From Perkinsus marinus ATCC 50983 (taxonomy: Eukaryota > Perkinsozoa > Perkinsida > Perkinsidae), in NCBI RefSeq assembly GCF_000006405.1, contig NW_003213355.1, positions 7,608 through 29,866 on the forward strand: 22,259 bases of DNA, given 5' to 3'. Made by a program: the position numbers and the translations under genes. Position 1 is the stretch's first letter, and each line of letters opens with the position of its first letter. This document shows positions 9,699 through 21,113 of the stretch, in pieces. The notes beneath the pieces were generated by a model, which searched no databases, was not told the DNA's origin, and worked only from the letters and a program-made list of their open reading frames with translations.

Positions 9699-12600
9699 CT
9701 ACCTCAGGTGACTGTTCCATAGTCTTGTCGAACAGTCTAGAGAGCTCACACGATAGATCGGTCGACGACACCGATGTGTCATGGGATAAACCCTAAGCGA
9801 AGACCAACGATGCTCGTTTCCCAAGGAAAATGAAACTTGATCCAGCCTTTCTATACGAAAGAGAGTGAAAACCAATATTAGGCGTACATTCCTTTCTAGT
9901 TCCCGACACACGTCTACGACTCGAACATGTATTGGCTGGAAGAGGATGGCCGTCGTACTATCACGAGGCTCTTTGGACGTCGACGAGTCAGATCCTGAGT
10001 CAGACGATGATCACCATCGTGAACAAAGGGACGCCTCACCATTAGCGGCTGAAGGTTCGGACAATGTGAGATAGGCTCTCATCATAGAGACTACAACTGG
10101 TATGTCAGCCTCTACCTGCTAGATGAGTTGGAGAGCAACTTAGGTGTATGTGGACTTCCCTACCTTATCCATAGTGGACTTCCATGCTGCTTCGATATCA
10201 CCAGCAAGGGTAGGTCTCTCTGAGAAACGTAAAGGCATATACACTCAGCAGAAGCCCTAGATAAATCATTACCATCATCACAAGGAGGAGTCTTCGCTAC
10301 ATAGACCGTCGTCAAGGGGATGGTGAGACGTGCAGTGATGTGAGCAATTAGGCGATCGCATGCAGACTTGAGCTGAGCCTCGATATCCCGCTTCACATCA
10401 GATTGTCTGGATTGGATCACCGGTGTGAAAGTCGACAATATTCTAGAGGGTACATTGAATGCGGAACCTGAGTGCCTGTTCAGCACGAATCGTAAAAAAT
10501 GGAATACCACTACCTGTCGAATGTTGTTGTTGCTGTACACCCCACCCTTGATGGGTAACTGATGGTACATGGCCAGGTAATCGTAGGGATAGGACATCCA
10601 TTAAACTATGCTTAACGTTAGAGAAGTCCAGATATTGTGATGAGCTCACCAGATCAACATCGAATGAGGCAATCTAAGGCAATAACATCAGCAGTACTTA
10701 TGAGTACCAAGATGAATTCAATCGGACCCACCTGTTCTCGAAGGATCAACAAATGGCGTATGGTGAAAAGCGCCTCGTTGAGAGTAGTCCAACCATCAAT
10801 ATTATTGTCTTTGGATGTATCGTGAGAGTCTCTCTCTTCAGAGTAACTCCTCGCAATATCAACTGCTGCTATGTCGATAGTCTCCAAGCATGCCGATACA
10901 GCCTCATAAGCAAGGCTTTGGAAAGTCGTTGTCTCCAACACAGGAAGTATCTCAGCCAATATCCATAACGTCTTTCCCAGTGTTGGGTACCTGCCCAGCA
11001 TTAAATCAATGCTGCCGACATCACTCTCCTAATCCATTACCAGCCTCTGGTGGATACTCTCATTAATCGGCCATAAGCATCAATCTCGGGATGGACCTGA
11101 TAGACATGATGGGTAGAATTCATGACAAGGGCCTACCGTTAGTGCATCATGTTCGAAAAGCCGCAGAGGATACTCAAGGTCCTCTTTAGATGGGACAAAG
11201 CCACGGATATCATCTCTTATGTAGGTCTGTGTCCTGTATATCAGCCTTTCCTGCACATCCTTCAGCAACCTAACTTTGTTGTAGGCGGTATGGCAGGAGT
11301 ATGAGGAACATCTCACCTGTACACCACTGACAGGACAGGAACAAGCAGAGAGTTCTCTTCTGAACGTCCATCGGCATCAGGGGGCTGCTTCGCTCGGTTA
11401 ATGTCGTAGGAGTCGAATCCTTCTGGAGCCAGGATCTGATAGGTAGAATGGAGCATCGAGCTTGAGCGTTGCAAACGTACCTCTCGCGAGATGAGCTCTG
11501 CCAAACTCTTCAGAGTCTCGACCTTCTGACAGGAGACAATTTTGGATCGAAGGAACCTATATCCGCTCATGGGGGAGTCCTTGAAGACAGACGACTCACG
11601 CATAGAGAGGTTTGCCGTAACAATTGCTGAGGAAGCCTTCAATAGGTTCGTCTGCTCCTGGGGCTAAGCCAGTGGACTGGGAAGCACTCGGAGACCCAGT
11701 GGCTATACTGCTCGCATCGCCACCTGCATAGTGATGATAAGGATAGGCTGTTTTAATAGGAATAGTATGACCGAAGTATTGAGTGTAAGTCCTACACTCC
11801 GCTTTGGCCAAGGACAGGACCTGTCGGCAGACCTAGAAGAGTGAGAGTAATGATGAGCGTGATGGCAAGAGTCGAGTCACATGTCTCGTGTATGGTAATA
11901 TCTGACTCTCCTCTCCTTCAAGTATATTCTCATCGTTACCCTCACCGGCTGCCATGTCATCCAACATACTATTTATCCGCTCAGACACATGAGCCTGCCT
12001 TACTGTACAGTAGTATTGATGTACCTATCCATCGCCTATGATGCAGAGGGTTACAAGGATTTACCGCATAGATAGTAGCGACATAATCATCATTCCCACA
12101 ACATACACTATTGAGGACATCTATGATAGGACGGACCTGAAGCATCCAGAAATTCACTACTCAGATGTAAGTCGATTGTAGACTATCACCTCAGCCGCTC
12201 GGGCATCCTGATAACCCTGATAGAGGCTCTTACACACTTCTTCATGCGATCCAACTGTCTGATATGGTATAGGATAACAACCCTAGCACCCAACCTAGGA
12301 TACTCACTACCTTCAATTCTCGCCCAGCTTCATCCAGGAGCCTCATAAGGTGGGATCTCACAGCAAAACATGCTCGAGATCGTAGATGGGATATTTGTGA
12401 TAGACAAGCAGGTGCCTGAGGTGGCGATAATTTCCAGGAAATCCCCCCTCCCATAATCTCAAGGGCTAGAATGCATCGGGTAGCTCACCATCTGATAATC
12501 GTAATGTTCCTCCATGAACGCCGTTATAGTATCCAAACGGTGAAAAAGATCCTGTAGGCCCTCGGCAGTATCAACACTGGGAGGGAATAACTCGGATACA

Positions 12601-13648
12601 TCGTCAGTGTTCCCCGAGCTTAGGAGGCTCATCTGTCTGAGAAGGCAGCAGCCTCCAACGTGAACAGATATCCCACTCTGCATACCATACCTCGTTATCT
12701 TGTTGACGTCGTCAAAGATGGCCAGCTTGGATGATATGCTCTCCGCCGTTACTTCCAGGACATTGTGATCCTGAAAGAATCAATGAGTTCTCATTCCCGG
12801 ATCATGCTGACCATCCACATTATGCGAGTTCCACATCCTATAACTACACACACGGCCAACTAGCCTGTGACTATAGTATCCAAACATGAAGCTTAGATGT
12901 GCTTGCGCCACCGCTGTTTTTACATGTGCATGAGTGCATTTGATATACAGGACCCTCGCATACAATCCATCCCATACTACCCTCATCATCTTTTCGCAAC
13001 GCTTATGCAACTGTGTGGTCTTCTCCACCACTTGTTCACGTTCGGCGTCAACTTCGTCCAGGAGAGCTAAACTATCCCTCAATTTGTCATTAATGCTGGT
13101 ATATGCATCTCTGACATCAATAGCATTCTGCCATCGTTCACGACCTAGCAAGGGGATACTATCACCATCGCATAGTGCTACCTGCTAAAAGGAGCAGTGC
13201 TACCTGCAGCATCCTCTTTACTCGCCTGTTGCTCTTCTAATTGTGCGTAAGTCTTATAAAACTTCTCATAGACATCACGTGGCGTAACACAGTCGTTATT
13301 ACCATCAGCCTGAAAGCATAGCAGGTAACGACGTTATAGGGCAAACGATTGTGTATCGTCTATCAGCGTGACCACCTTGGTATCGACGAGCCGCTGCCAG
13401 GACTCATCAGTCATCCAATAATAACACCGACTAATATCCTCAGCATGATGGTCAGCCCAGCTGGCCGCTATATCGTCCAAGACACGCTGCTGTTCAGAGG
13501 ATAGTCTCTAAGCCAATAACCCAAACAGAGTACTCCAGGGATATGTAAACCTCACTCTCACCGAGAAATCCTCCTTCGATCGGTGCCCTTGGTCAAATGG
13601 TCGTTCTCTTGATGGTGATGCCGCCTGGTCGTCGTCAAGAGTAGTCAT
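9699..13648 (-). CDS. COG3: COG3 (Sec34), conserved oligomeric Golgi complex subunit 3, full-length copy A
   Basis: Golgi vesicle-tethering subunit of COG lobe A, acting in retrograde intra-Golgi traffic. Twenty exons join in frame: 13562-13648, 13376-13507, 13204-13309, 12981-13144, 12691-12770, 12489-12636, 12311-12415, 12190-12258, 12065-12136, 11881-11994, 11600-11832, 11317-11556, 11137-11269, 11041-11096, 10732-10990, 10514-10673, 10273-10467, 10164-10219, 10040-10115 and one from 9970 down. Start is the ATG at 13646-13648. Family hallmarks in order: N-terminal coiled coil (EKTTQLHKRCEKMM), LLKDVQERLIYRTQTYI, FVPSKEDLEYPLRLF, a WYPT motif created across the 10991-11040 intron, RHLLILREQIASF across the 10674-10731 intron, IEAQLKSACDRLIAH, and AILFQPIHVRVVD near the C-terminus. 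The exact C-terminus after about 9860 is unresolved; the frame stops at 9699. Predicted length is roughly 900 residues, slightly above the usual ~800. Confidence 0.9.
12771..12980 (-). other. Unusually long (210 nt) intron of COG3-A
   Basis: Donor AGG|GTAGTATGG and acceptor CTTTCAG|GATCAC link two exons in phase 0. All other confirmed introns of this gene are 40-73 nt. The first part of the intron stays open in the exon frame, but its translation has no COG3 similarity. Confidence 0.6.
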
Positions 13649-14165
13649 GAGGTTTGAAAAGCATCCAAAAAACTAATCATCATAGCCTGATCATCGAAGC
13701 GTCAATATCGGTTTCTTAATAACAGCAGATACTCCAGGTCTACAGGGCTTAACAATGACGCAAGCACTACCTGCTAACTGGTATGCTCGAATCAGTGTCA
13801 AGTTACGAGTAGCTCTGGAATACAACTGGGCTCCTAGTTATTACCATAGGAGTATTCACCAGGCCCCTGGCTATGCTATATACATAGGGATGGCCACCAC
13901 TACTAGGGTGAATGCGGCCAATAGCAGCATATATCATGATATCACGTATTTCAGTGTTTGTCAAAACGGCATATAATAACAAGGGGAGGGGTGGATGAAC
14001 ATGTAAAGCGTCCCTGCATGAATAGCATTGAACCCTCATGCGCCCCACTGGCTAGTGACCCTGCCACATTAGCATAGGTAGTTACAACGGGACTCTCGTC
14101 ACGCAAGACAGGCTCAGTTGACGAAGAAACTGTAATGGCATTCAATCCTAGTAACCAGATGTGGT
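13649..14165. other. Intergenic region between MON1 and COG3-A
   Basis: I see no gene here. Short open frames on both strands lack splice-linked partners or recognisable motifs. It should hold the MON1 3' UTR and the COG3-A 5' region. Unlike the other genes, COG3-A has no pyrimidine-rich AG within 20 nt of its ATG; the nearest AG is 24 nt upstream. Confidence 0.4.
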
Positions 14166-16289
14166 CTAGCGAAGGTCCCGCCCTCCAACACCTACTCCAC
14201 CCCTCCCTCCTTCCCATATCGGAATTTGAGTATCCAAAAATAGGAAGTCCTCAGCGGACTTTACCCACTGGTATGCATGTGTAATTACGCTTGTTGGTGT
14301 ACCACGTGGTACTGTTAGATACATATGGAAATCCTCTGTCCACCAGACCAGGAAGCACTCGTATGTTGTACAAAGGCAAACCTGAGAACTACTAAAACCA
14401 CCACCACCAGCAACAGCAGCAGCAAGGATACCAAGCCCCACCTGTTGTGGAAGTGACATGCCGAGTTGACCTGATGACGCTAGCCTGCCACTGGACTCCT
14501 CTCTGGACCGCATTACCTCAACACATTGTGCATAACGGGTGTGAATCTATACGGAGGGAATTAGTCTGGAATGATGAAATAGAGTACTACCTCTTTCACT
14601 ATGTGACCTCTGGATATACCCTCAACATTATAGTCCACTCTAGAAGAGAATAGCTGGGATGATGCAGGAAGGTACATCGCTGCATGTATCACCTATATAA
14701 CAAATGCTTGAATATCATATCGAGAGAGAGCATACCAACCTTCTCTAATATCTTGATACCCTCAGGAGCAGGAGTGTACCTCCTGGATTCTAATGTCTGG
14801 AAATCCCCCAGTGTCTGTAGAAGGGCAGGGTCACTAGCAATACTAATTGGAGCCGCATCAGAGGCTGCCTGGATGTCCTTGACTATACCAACAGGTGTTA
14901 GCATGCGTGATACATGGTCTGCCGCTTTTTGACAGGAATAGAAAGCATCCTGATCTGGACTGGCACAGAGAAATACAATAAATACATCACCAGACAACCG
15001 CTGGACATAAGAGTAGACAAAGGATCCACGGTCTAGGCCAGCGGGTAGACATACAGGAGACCTATAGACGATAGAGATGGGGGAGTCCGGCAGACGAGAG
15101 TATCATACCAGCATGATCCTGATCTCAGGGATCCAGATGCGATGGTAAGGTTGATGAATGTTGGCATATCGCAGGGCTTCAACAGCCTCGATGAATCGGA
15201 TACCATAGCTGAGATGGAATAATAGAATAGATGTATGGAAGCACTTTAATGAAATAAATACTCACCTGCAACACGATGACCACCGAGTATGATGGCGGCA
15301 AAACAATGAGAGGATAGCGATCCAGCAGGTCTGAGTCCCAATAATGTGTTGATAAGCTTATCCCTCGTCGATCGATGTAATGGTAGGGGTTCAAAGCATG
15401 ACAAATCTAACACAGTACATCAGAATGGATGTTAGCCTGCCGAGGGGTTGTTACCATCACAAAGCGTTATCAAGTCTCGTTCACCCCATCGAATAATGTT
15501 GGCCAGGACACTCTCTGTGCCACCAAGTAGGGCCCGTACATCGTAGCTAGGCCGTTGTAGCAGCATCTCTTCAACTCGAGATGTTAAAACTGTTATCAAC
15601 TGAAAGGCATCGTAGCGATGGTAATGAGCAAAGCGCCTCAAATACCTACTTGTCTATAGACGGCATTGAGCATTGACCTCAACTGTGCTAGAGGTACCGC
15701 TGGTAGAGGTGCTTGTTTCTTGTTATGAGCCGTTGTGTGTCGGCCTTTGCATATTGCCACCAACCACAAGGGCGTTCGATCTAGGAACACGAACCTATGT
15801 CGCATCCTTTCTGGGCTCTAATAGGAGGTATTTGGTCTTACCGAGTCCCACCAGATGTTGTAATGGACCTCAATGAATCGTCACTCACCCCACCCGACAT
15901 GTGATAAAACTGTCCAAACTTGGACACTATCGCTGCCAATGCTCCACAGAAAGCAGACACTCCATCCGGGGAGCCATAGCGGGTATAAACCGGTTTACCT
16001 GATACTATTGGTGCAGAGGGTATGCAGTTCGTAGGATCCTACCACTGTATGTGAAGACGATAACATGTGTCCGATGCTTCCGGAACCAATCTCCGAATGG
16101 CCCATCATCAGCACTCTCATTAGCATACCGTTTAGTCTTAACAGAAAGAGTGGTCTGCTCCTCTGAGCTTGCTAATAATGGCCCTTGAGCATTATCGACC
16201 ACAGCAGGCGCCACTGTGGATGACGTTGTCGAAGGCTCTCCGCCGTCTGCTACTACATCCTGTCCTTGTCCGGAGTCGATCGATGACAT
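14166..16289 (-). CDS. MON1: MON1, subunit of the Mon1-Ccz1 Rab7 guanine exchange factor
   Basis: Mon1-Ccz1 activates Rab7 on late endosomes and replaces Rab5. Ten exons join in frame: 16043-16289, 15842-15998, 15650-15794, 15455-15599, 15266-15406, 15109-15208, 14740-15061, 14591-14692, 14442-14546 and 14166-14381, giving about 559 residues, the normal MON1 size. Introns are 44-60 nt. Start is the ATG at 16287-16289. After an acidic, Ser/Thr-rich N-terminus come the three longin-type modules: HVIVFTYSGKPVYTRYGS (created across the first intron), RFVFLDRTPLWLVAICKG, PSYDVRALLGGTESVLANII, WSPVCLPAGLDRGSFVYSYV, and a final module with ECFLVWWTEDFHMYLTVP and WVKSAEDFLFLDTQIPIW. The C-terminus carries an unusual Gly-rich tail of about 15 residues after the normal end. 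No MON1 partner gene (CCZ1) is present. Confidence 0.92.
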
Positions 16290-16296
16290 AATGATA

Positions 16297-16298
16297 CT
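16297..16298 (-). promoter_or_regulatory. Candidate trans-splice acceptor, MON1
   Basis: The tract TTCGTTGTTCGCAG ends 7 nt before the MON1 start ATG. No upstream exon can be linked to it. Confidence 0.35.
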
Positions 16299-16683
16299 GC
16301 GAACAACGAATAATATGTGTAGTATTCATTAGCATCCTCTTCACTGAACTCAAGAGCACAAGCAAATACATGAACATCATCAGTGTTGAAGGTAGACATG
16401 CTAGAGAGTAGGGGTAGCGGAACATAGTGAGCACAAAGACGTGGTCATGATCGAAATACACGAGCTATAGACAGAGATATTGTAAAGTTTAGAGACGTGT
16501 AGTGATGATGACATAGAATTGTCAGTGTTGTCACCTTGACCTTTAGTTATATACAATAGTTATACCCTATACATCATGTATTAGAGCGTCCTTAGTTAGA
16601 CCCATGATGGAGGGCACGGTTAATTCTGGCATCTTCATTACGATCTATCATATCCATAATACGTCGTTCCCTGCCCATAAATA
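16299..16683. other. Intergenic region upstream of MON1
   Basis: About 385 bp between the stop of the unrecognised gene (16684-16686) and MON1. Apart from the candidate acceptor at its MON1 end I see no gene or clear element. It is AT-richer than the flanking coding sequence. Confidence 0.4.
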
Positions 16684-17769
16684 TCAAAACACAGTACCAT
16701 CCCGCGCCGCCGCCGCTGCCCACTTCTCATTTAGTCCTTCCATTCCATCATCATCATTATCATCACCTCTCTTCGACTGAGGCTTCAATAATTGTAGAGG
16801 CCACTGACCTAATATCAACAGCCTACTTCAAGGAGCTCCCCGGCCATTAGGTATACTACCATCAGCAGCGGCCAGACGAGGTCCATTGCTAGCCTTATTA
16901 GGGTGCAGCAAACGTAACTGAATGTAGAGCTGGTATAAAGTCGAGTAATACAGACACTACCCTTCCAGCGTTGACCAGTAGAGGCTTCTGACTCGTCGAT
17001 AAGATACTCGAGCCGGATCTACTGAGCCGTTTACCCCGACCAAGTGGCCGCCGCGTCTTTCTCCCTGCAACCATGCTTGGAGCACTAGCTCGAAATATTC
17101 TATTCACCTTTCCGGGAGCGTGTAACCGATGGCGGAGGCGGGACAGCAAGTTCGCCAAAGCGCCGCATCCTCTGTGGGCCATGCATTAGGAACCGTCTGA
17201 AGGTGTATCGTGCTGAAGATATTATAGCATAGTAATGAATACCGGCACAATTCTTTCATAGTTTCCTCCATGGGTACGTTGTGTGGAGGTCTGCTTAGAC
17301 CTATCCGTGCTACATTGCATAGGAATGTTCTGAATTGTGGTTCGCTTAGACACCTAGAGCCTCTACAGGCATATCTAAAGCACTCCAATACTTCTTCTCG
17401 ATTAACCTGTGAGCACTCCATCAACGTAGCCCAGCTCTTGTAGATCTAACTACCAAATAAGGGACGAAGGAAAGGTCCTTTGACAACTTCCACATCCCAG
17501 CAAGTGATAATTGATGTCTAGCTGCTTCTATAACATCAAAGGTTCCTGAATATGAAGTAATTACAACAGGGCCGATCATGCAACTACCACCCTCGATAGG
17601 ATTATGTGGTATATAGACGTTTTTGAGGGCATAGAAATGGAATGTATCAGTTATAGCTCTGTTATATTTCAGCTCCTCCATAGACGGTGGAGCCCCAGCC
17701 AATGGTAGCATAGATGCCAAGACCAGAGCAGACGAGGATTGATCCTGAAGGGAGCATCCGGAGCCAAAG

Positions 17770-17800
<31 letters not shown>

Positions 17801-18942
17801 CATATCCACATCGTTCCCGGCCTGCAGGCCAAGTTGGCCTGTAGCTCTGAACAGGGTATTCAACACTGCACGAGCCTGAACGAGAGAAGCATCAGCCATA
17901 GTCTGCTGATCTGAAACGTCACATGGCCAGCATTCCTCGTGTCACTGGGATATTCAGCCAGCATGTTCTGATACATATCGATCGCCTGACGTAAGGCTGA
18001 GGGTAAGCCATCCACACCTGCCGAGTTTAGCTCATAGACTTCCTGAGGGCAATACAAATCCAACATTCAATGAGCCTATATGTCCTACACTATCAACGAT
18101 CAGAGCTCTTCCACTGGTATTGGAGGGTGATACAGTATCGGGAGATTCATCTGCTGCTGCAGTGGAACTAGTATTGGATACCTCAGCATGAGCCTGTAAG
18201 AAGCCATACACCTAATGCCAAGGTCGTACCTCTCTCACTGTATTGCCTAACTCCTCAGGTGCTATCGGTGAGGACGGAGATTCGACCGGAGAAGGATCTG
18301 AGAACACAGGACTTACAAAGGTACACTCCACATCGCCTGTTCAAGTTGGAAAGCAGTGTAGTAGAAAAGTGACGAACCGCTGTCCTACCCTCAGCTGGAG
18401 GTCCACCATCTCCAACAAGAGACTCTTTCATGTCTTTTTTCTCTACGGAGACGACATCATCCCGGTCCGTATCGTTGGAAGGCTGGGATGGTGGGGGGAG
18501 CTGTTTCTCTTCTTCTTCTTGATGCTGCTGCTGCTCACCACCATCGTCTTCCCCTATTGACATGTTTACTGGAGTAGCTGTGATAATAACATCCCGAATC
18601 ACGCTTCGAACCAGGATCAACACAACGATGAACGTGTTGAAAACAAAGGACAACAGTTGTGAAGGTATTGGCTCAGGTGAACCAAGGTGGAGAAGTCCGG
18701 GAACAACATAGAGAATATGATCGGATGAGCTCCTATACCTGTGTATCGTGAGGAACCATAAGGGAGGAGCTCCAAGGGAAACCACCCCGATCGATAATGC
18801 CAATTGCGCTGTATCGAACGATATCTCCTACCATACCACGTACATCATAGGGTATAGCAGCAGATATCATGCTCTCTCTGATGGTGTCTCGGCACAAATT
18901 GTGTTGATACACCATGAGTGGGAGCTCATCCGCGAGCCCTGA
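16684..18942 (-). CDS. Unrecognised membrane protein with acidic linker and a conserved C-terminal region
   Basis: I do not recognise the family. A hydrophobic helix (FNTFIVVLILVRSVIRDVI, near 18620) is followed by an acidic, Gln/Pro-rich linker and then a long ordered region. Exons I can link there: AHAEVSN...IVDS to EVYELNSAGVDGLPSALRQ (near 18020); a segment ending NAGH to ARAVLNTLFRATGQLGLQAG; then, across intron 17745-17800, DQSSSALVLASM and MEELKYNRAITDTFHFYAL; then, across a 44-47 nt intron, VNREEVLECFRYACRG and LSEPQFRTFLCNVARIGLS. The last part has the spacing of a degenerate EF-hand-like element. The final exon ends MEGLNEKWAAAARDGTVF with TGA at 16684-16686. Splicing between about 17190 and 16990 is unresolved, and the 5' end is open and likely extends to 19320 or beyond. 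The neighbours are endomembrane genes, but that says little about this one. Confidence 0.45.
17745..17800 (-). other. 56-nt intron whose donor lies in a (GTA)10 repeat
   Basis: The exon frame reads GAT ATG, then the intron starts GTAGTAGTA and ends CCCTTCAG before GAT CAA TCC. The join is phase 0. All three frames were compared: the upstream exon is in the Val (GTA) frame and the downstream exon in the Ser (AGT) frame, and only removal of this intron connects them without a break. Confidence 0.6.
17771..17800 (+). repeat. (TAC)10 microsatellite
   Basis: Thirty bases of perfect TAC repeat on the plus strand, which is (GTA)10 on the coding strand. It forms the 5' half of the intron at 17745-17800. 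Confidence 0.95.
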
Positions 18943-19061
18943 GGGTCACGAGCGTATTCACCACTGCTTTGACAACCAGTATGTTACCTTCGGATGTGTT
19001 GATAGTTGTACCCTATCAACATCCTCACAATTGGGCGAGATATAACCTATAGGATTAATCC

Positions 19062-19320
19062 TTAGAGGCACCCACTGTCAATAGACCTGGCTTCCGAGTC
19101 ACCATCCACAAACGGGGTCTCCGTCCGATATAGTGTGCAACCCCTGGTCTCCGTGACGGTTGAGAACACTATATCGACTTTCAGAGAGATCTCTCCACAT
19201 TTCCATATCTCACGTTCCATGAGAACGATATCTGTGATCCTAGGTGCAGGAGTAAGGTCGGTATTACTCCATGGGATCATCAACAAGTAGTTCCAATCGT
19301 CACTGCTGTTGCAACGACGA
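19062..19320 (-). CDS. Candidate upstream exon of the membrane-protein gene
   Basis: This open segment on the minus strand reads ERGFIRRCNSSDDWNYLLMI and continues through ITDIVLMEREIWKCG and STVTETRGCTLYRTE. It is followed, in another frame and so probably across an intron, by WVPLRINPIGYISPNCEDVD. The cysteines and N-S-S sequon fit an extracellular or luminal domain upstream of the membrane helix of the gene ending at 16684. I could not define exact borders or prove the connection, and I do not recognise the domain. Confidence 0.35.
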
Positions 19321-19828
19321 ATGAAGCCGCGTTCTCAAGCCTACTGCGACAGGCCTGGCATCATGATCCATAGGTGTGCATGGCCCATCTAGAGTTCATA
19401 CAGCCCTCGCTCTAGAATCACCTGACGGAGTCTGGCCTTTCTCTGATGGATGATGATGGTTATGATGCATTCACCTCGCTGCATCATAGTCCGCTTACCC
19501 GTTTGCTTTTGAAGCAGTTATAGTCCTAAGCTCTTCTCAATAGTATGCGATGGTGGATAATTGTAATGCAGCTGATATCGCTACTCCTTCGAATCGTCTC
19601 TCAACTTGCCCGGGCATCACCCAGCAAGTCCTCAGACCGAATAGAGCACCATAAAACACGAGGGCACCTATTTAACTACATTACTCTATCATGTCAGAGT
19701 GTTTCGTCCCGACTAGCGGTGTCGATAAGGGAAATCAGCCCCGACATTCAGAGCTGGACACCATACGACCAGCAACTGTGGTAGCATTCCTATCCTCGCC
19801 TCCTCCACCTTCATTTAGATATCAGCTG

Positions 19829-20020
19829 TCAATCTCCTCCCGTGGGGCGCTCGCCATAATCCTTTGTACATTGCAATATGTCCATATAGAAGTATAACCC
19901 AACCACCCAAGAACCCTCAGTATTACGAGAATGAATCTCAGTTACATTGAGAGCTATTCTGAACATATCAAACTTTTTCTCTAGCTTGGCCTCAGATATA
20001 TGCTGACGACCTGTTAATGA
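19829..20020 (-). CDS. Candidate exon-like open frame
   Basis: A 63-codon frame with no obvious start reads SLTGRQHISEAKLEKKFDMF and later WVVGLYFYMDILQCTKDYGE, then stops. A TTAACAG at its beginning could be an acceptor. Its composition is protein-like and it might be a further 5' exon of the gene downstream, but nothing ties it there. Confidence 0.25.
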   Translation of the reverse strand, partial: SLTGRQHISEAKLEKKFDMFRIALNVTEIHSRNTEGSWVVGLYFYMDILQCTKDYGERPTGGD

Positions 20021-21113
20021 GACCTGTCCACCCCCTACCCATGGAACTCTACCTCAACCCATTCGTGAAGCGAGGCTCGCAGCGTACCAGAAGTGGTACT
20101 AGAGTATCTCAGTAGTCTCGCACCCTGTCGTCATACCAAGTATTACCATGCAGAAACCCCATCTCTCGAACAAGGATTCCGGTGCAATAACGAGTCGGGA
20201 TTGATATGTGAATAATCATATCTAGCAGCAATATGTCCCTACCCTTCCTCACTCTATCCACAACAATATTCGACCGGGATGGAACTATACGCGATAATTG
20301 AACCCCATATACATCTCAGTTTCACAGTTGAGTGATAAAATCCAATCATCAACCGAGATAGGGAACCGCCATGCCCTACATCCAGTAGGGCACGTTATGG
20401 TCCGATCAGATTTGAGCTCCTTTCTTGCAGCCCATCTTACCATGCCCTACTACACACAACCACGTTACGACTTCATTCGGCTTTCCCTAATCATGCAAAG
20501 CCCCCTATACAACTAGACTTCCTACACATGCTCCACCCAGCACATGTTCCGACTAAGCACATCGCTTCCGTATGATGAACATTGATCGATGGTCCTCCTT
20601 ACTTCAAAGCTATGTAGGATAACAATCTGGCAGCGAAAAGCTATCACAAAACGTGAACCCTACCCTTACAATACGTGACATACACGCACCAGTAAATTTA
20701 TACGTTTGAATTTGATGCATCATTGCTGATAACCATAAGAATTCCACGAATCACTGAATGCACTCCAATAGCCATCCTTCTCGGCATAACGTCAAATGGA
20801 TCGAGACGTAGCTAGGCGATTCATTACTCCCTTCCACAATGTACCCACAAACTACAAATTGTACGATTCTCCCAAACCTCTTCTCGCGGGGTCTTTCACC
20901 CGTCGTGTCCGCTGAGTTCGGAGTCGCGCTCGAACGATTCATGATTGCGAAAGAAGCCAACACAAACCTCTACTCCTACAACAATGCTCTAAGTTCAGCC
21001 AAACAACCAACCAACCCACTCCCCTTGAAACACGAACACGGTGATGATGATCACTGCAAGCTACCGTGCATGTAGTTTCCACGGTATGGAATTATATCAC
21101 AATAGCGGAGGGA
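20021..21113. other. No gene recognised
   Basis: About 1.1 kb with no open frame I can support on either strand. Opposed short frames at 20839-21075 (plus) and 20751-20963 (minus) overlap each other and have no motifs. A short hairpin with stem GCCCTA/TAGGGC lies at 20373-20391. No tRNA- or rRNA-like sequence was seen. Confidence 0.4.

Noticed and set aside
13803-14048. Additional gene between MON1 and COG3-A
   Set aside because: The overlapping short frames on both strands have no linked exons or recognisable residues.
17743-17899. Poly-Val or poly-Ser tract encoded by the (GTA/AGT) repeat
   Set aside because: Neither reading joins the upstream and downstream protein-like frames. Treating the repeat as the start of an intron does so in phase 0.
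19430-19500. Box C/D snoRNA suggested by TGATGA-like repeats
   Set aside because: Several TGATG motifs occur in simple ATG/ATC-rich sequence, but no paired D box, terminal stem or guide arrangement could be defined.
20373-20391. Hairpin GCCCTA-loop-TAGGGC as an RNA gene or terminator
   Set aside because: The stem is only 6 bp, with no flanking structure or T-run and no gene nearby to serve.
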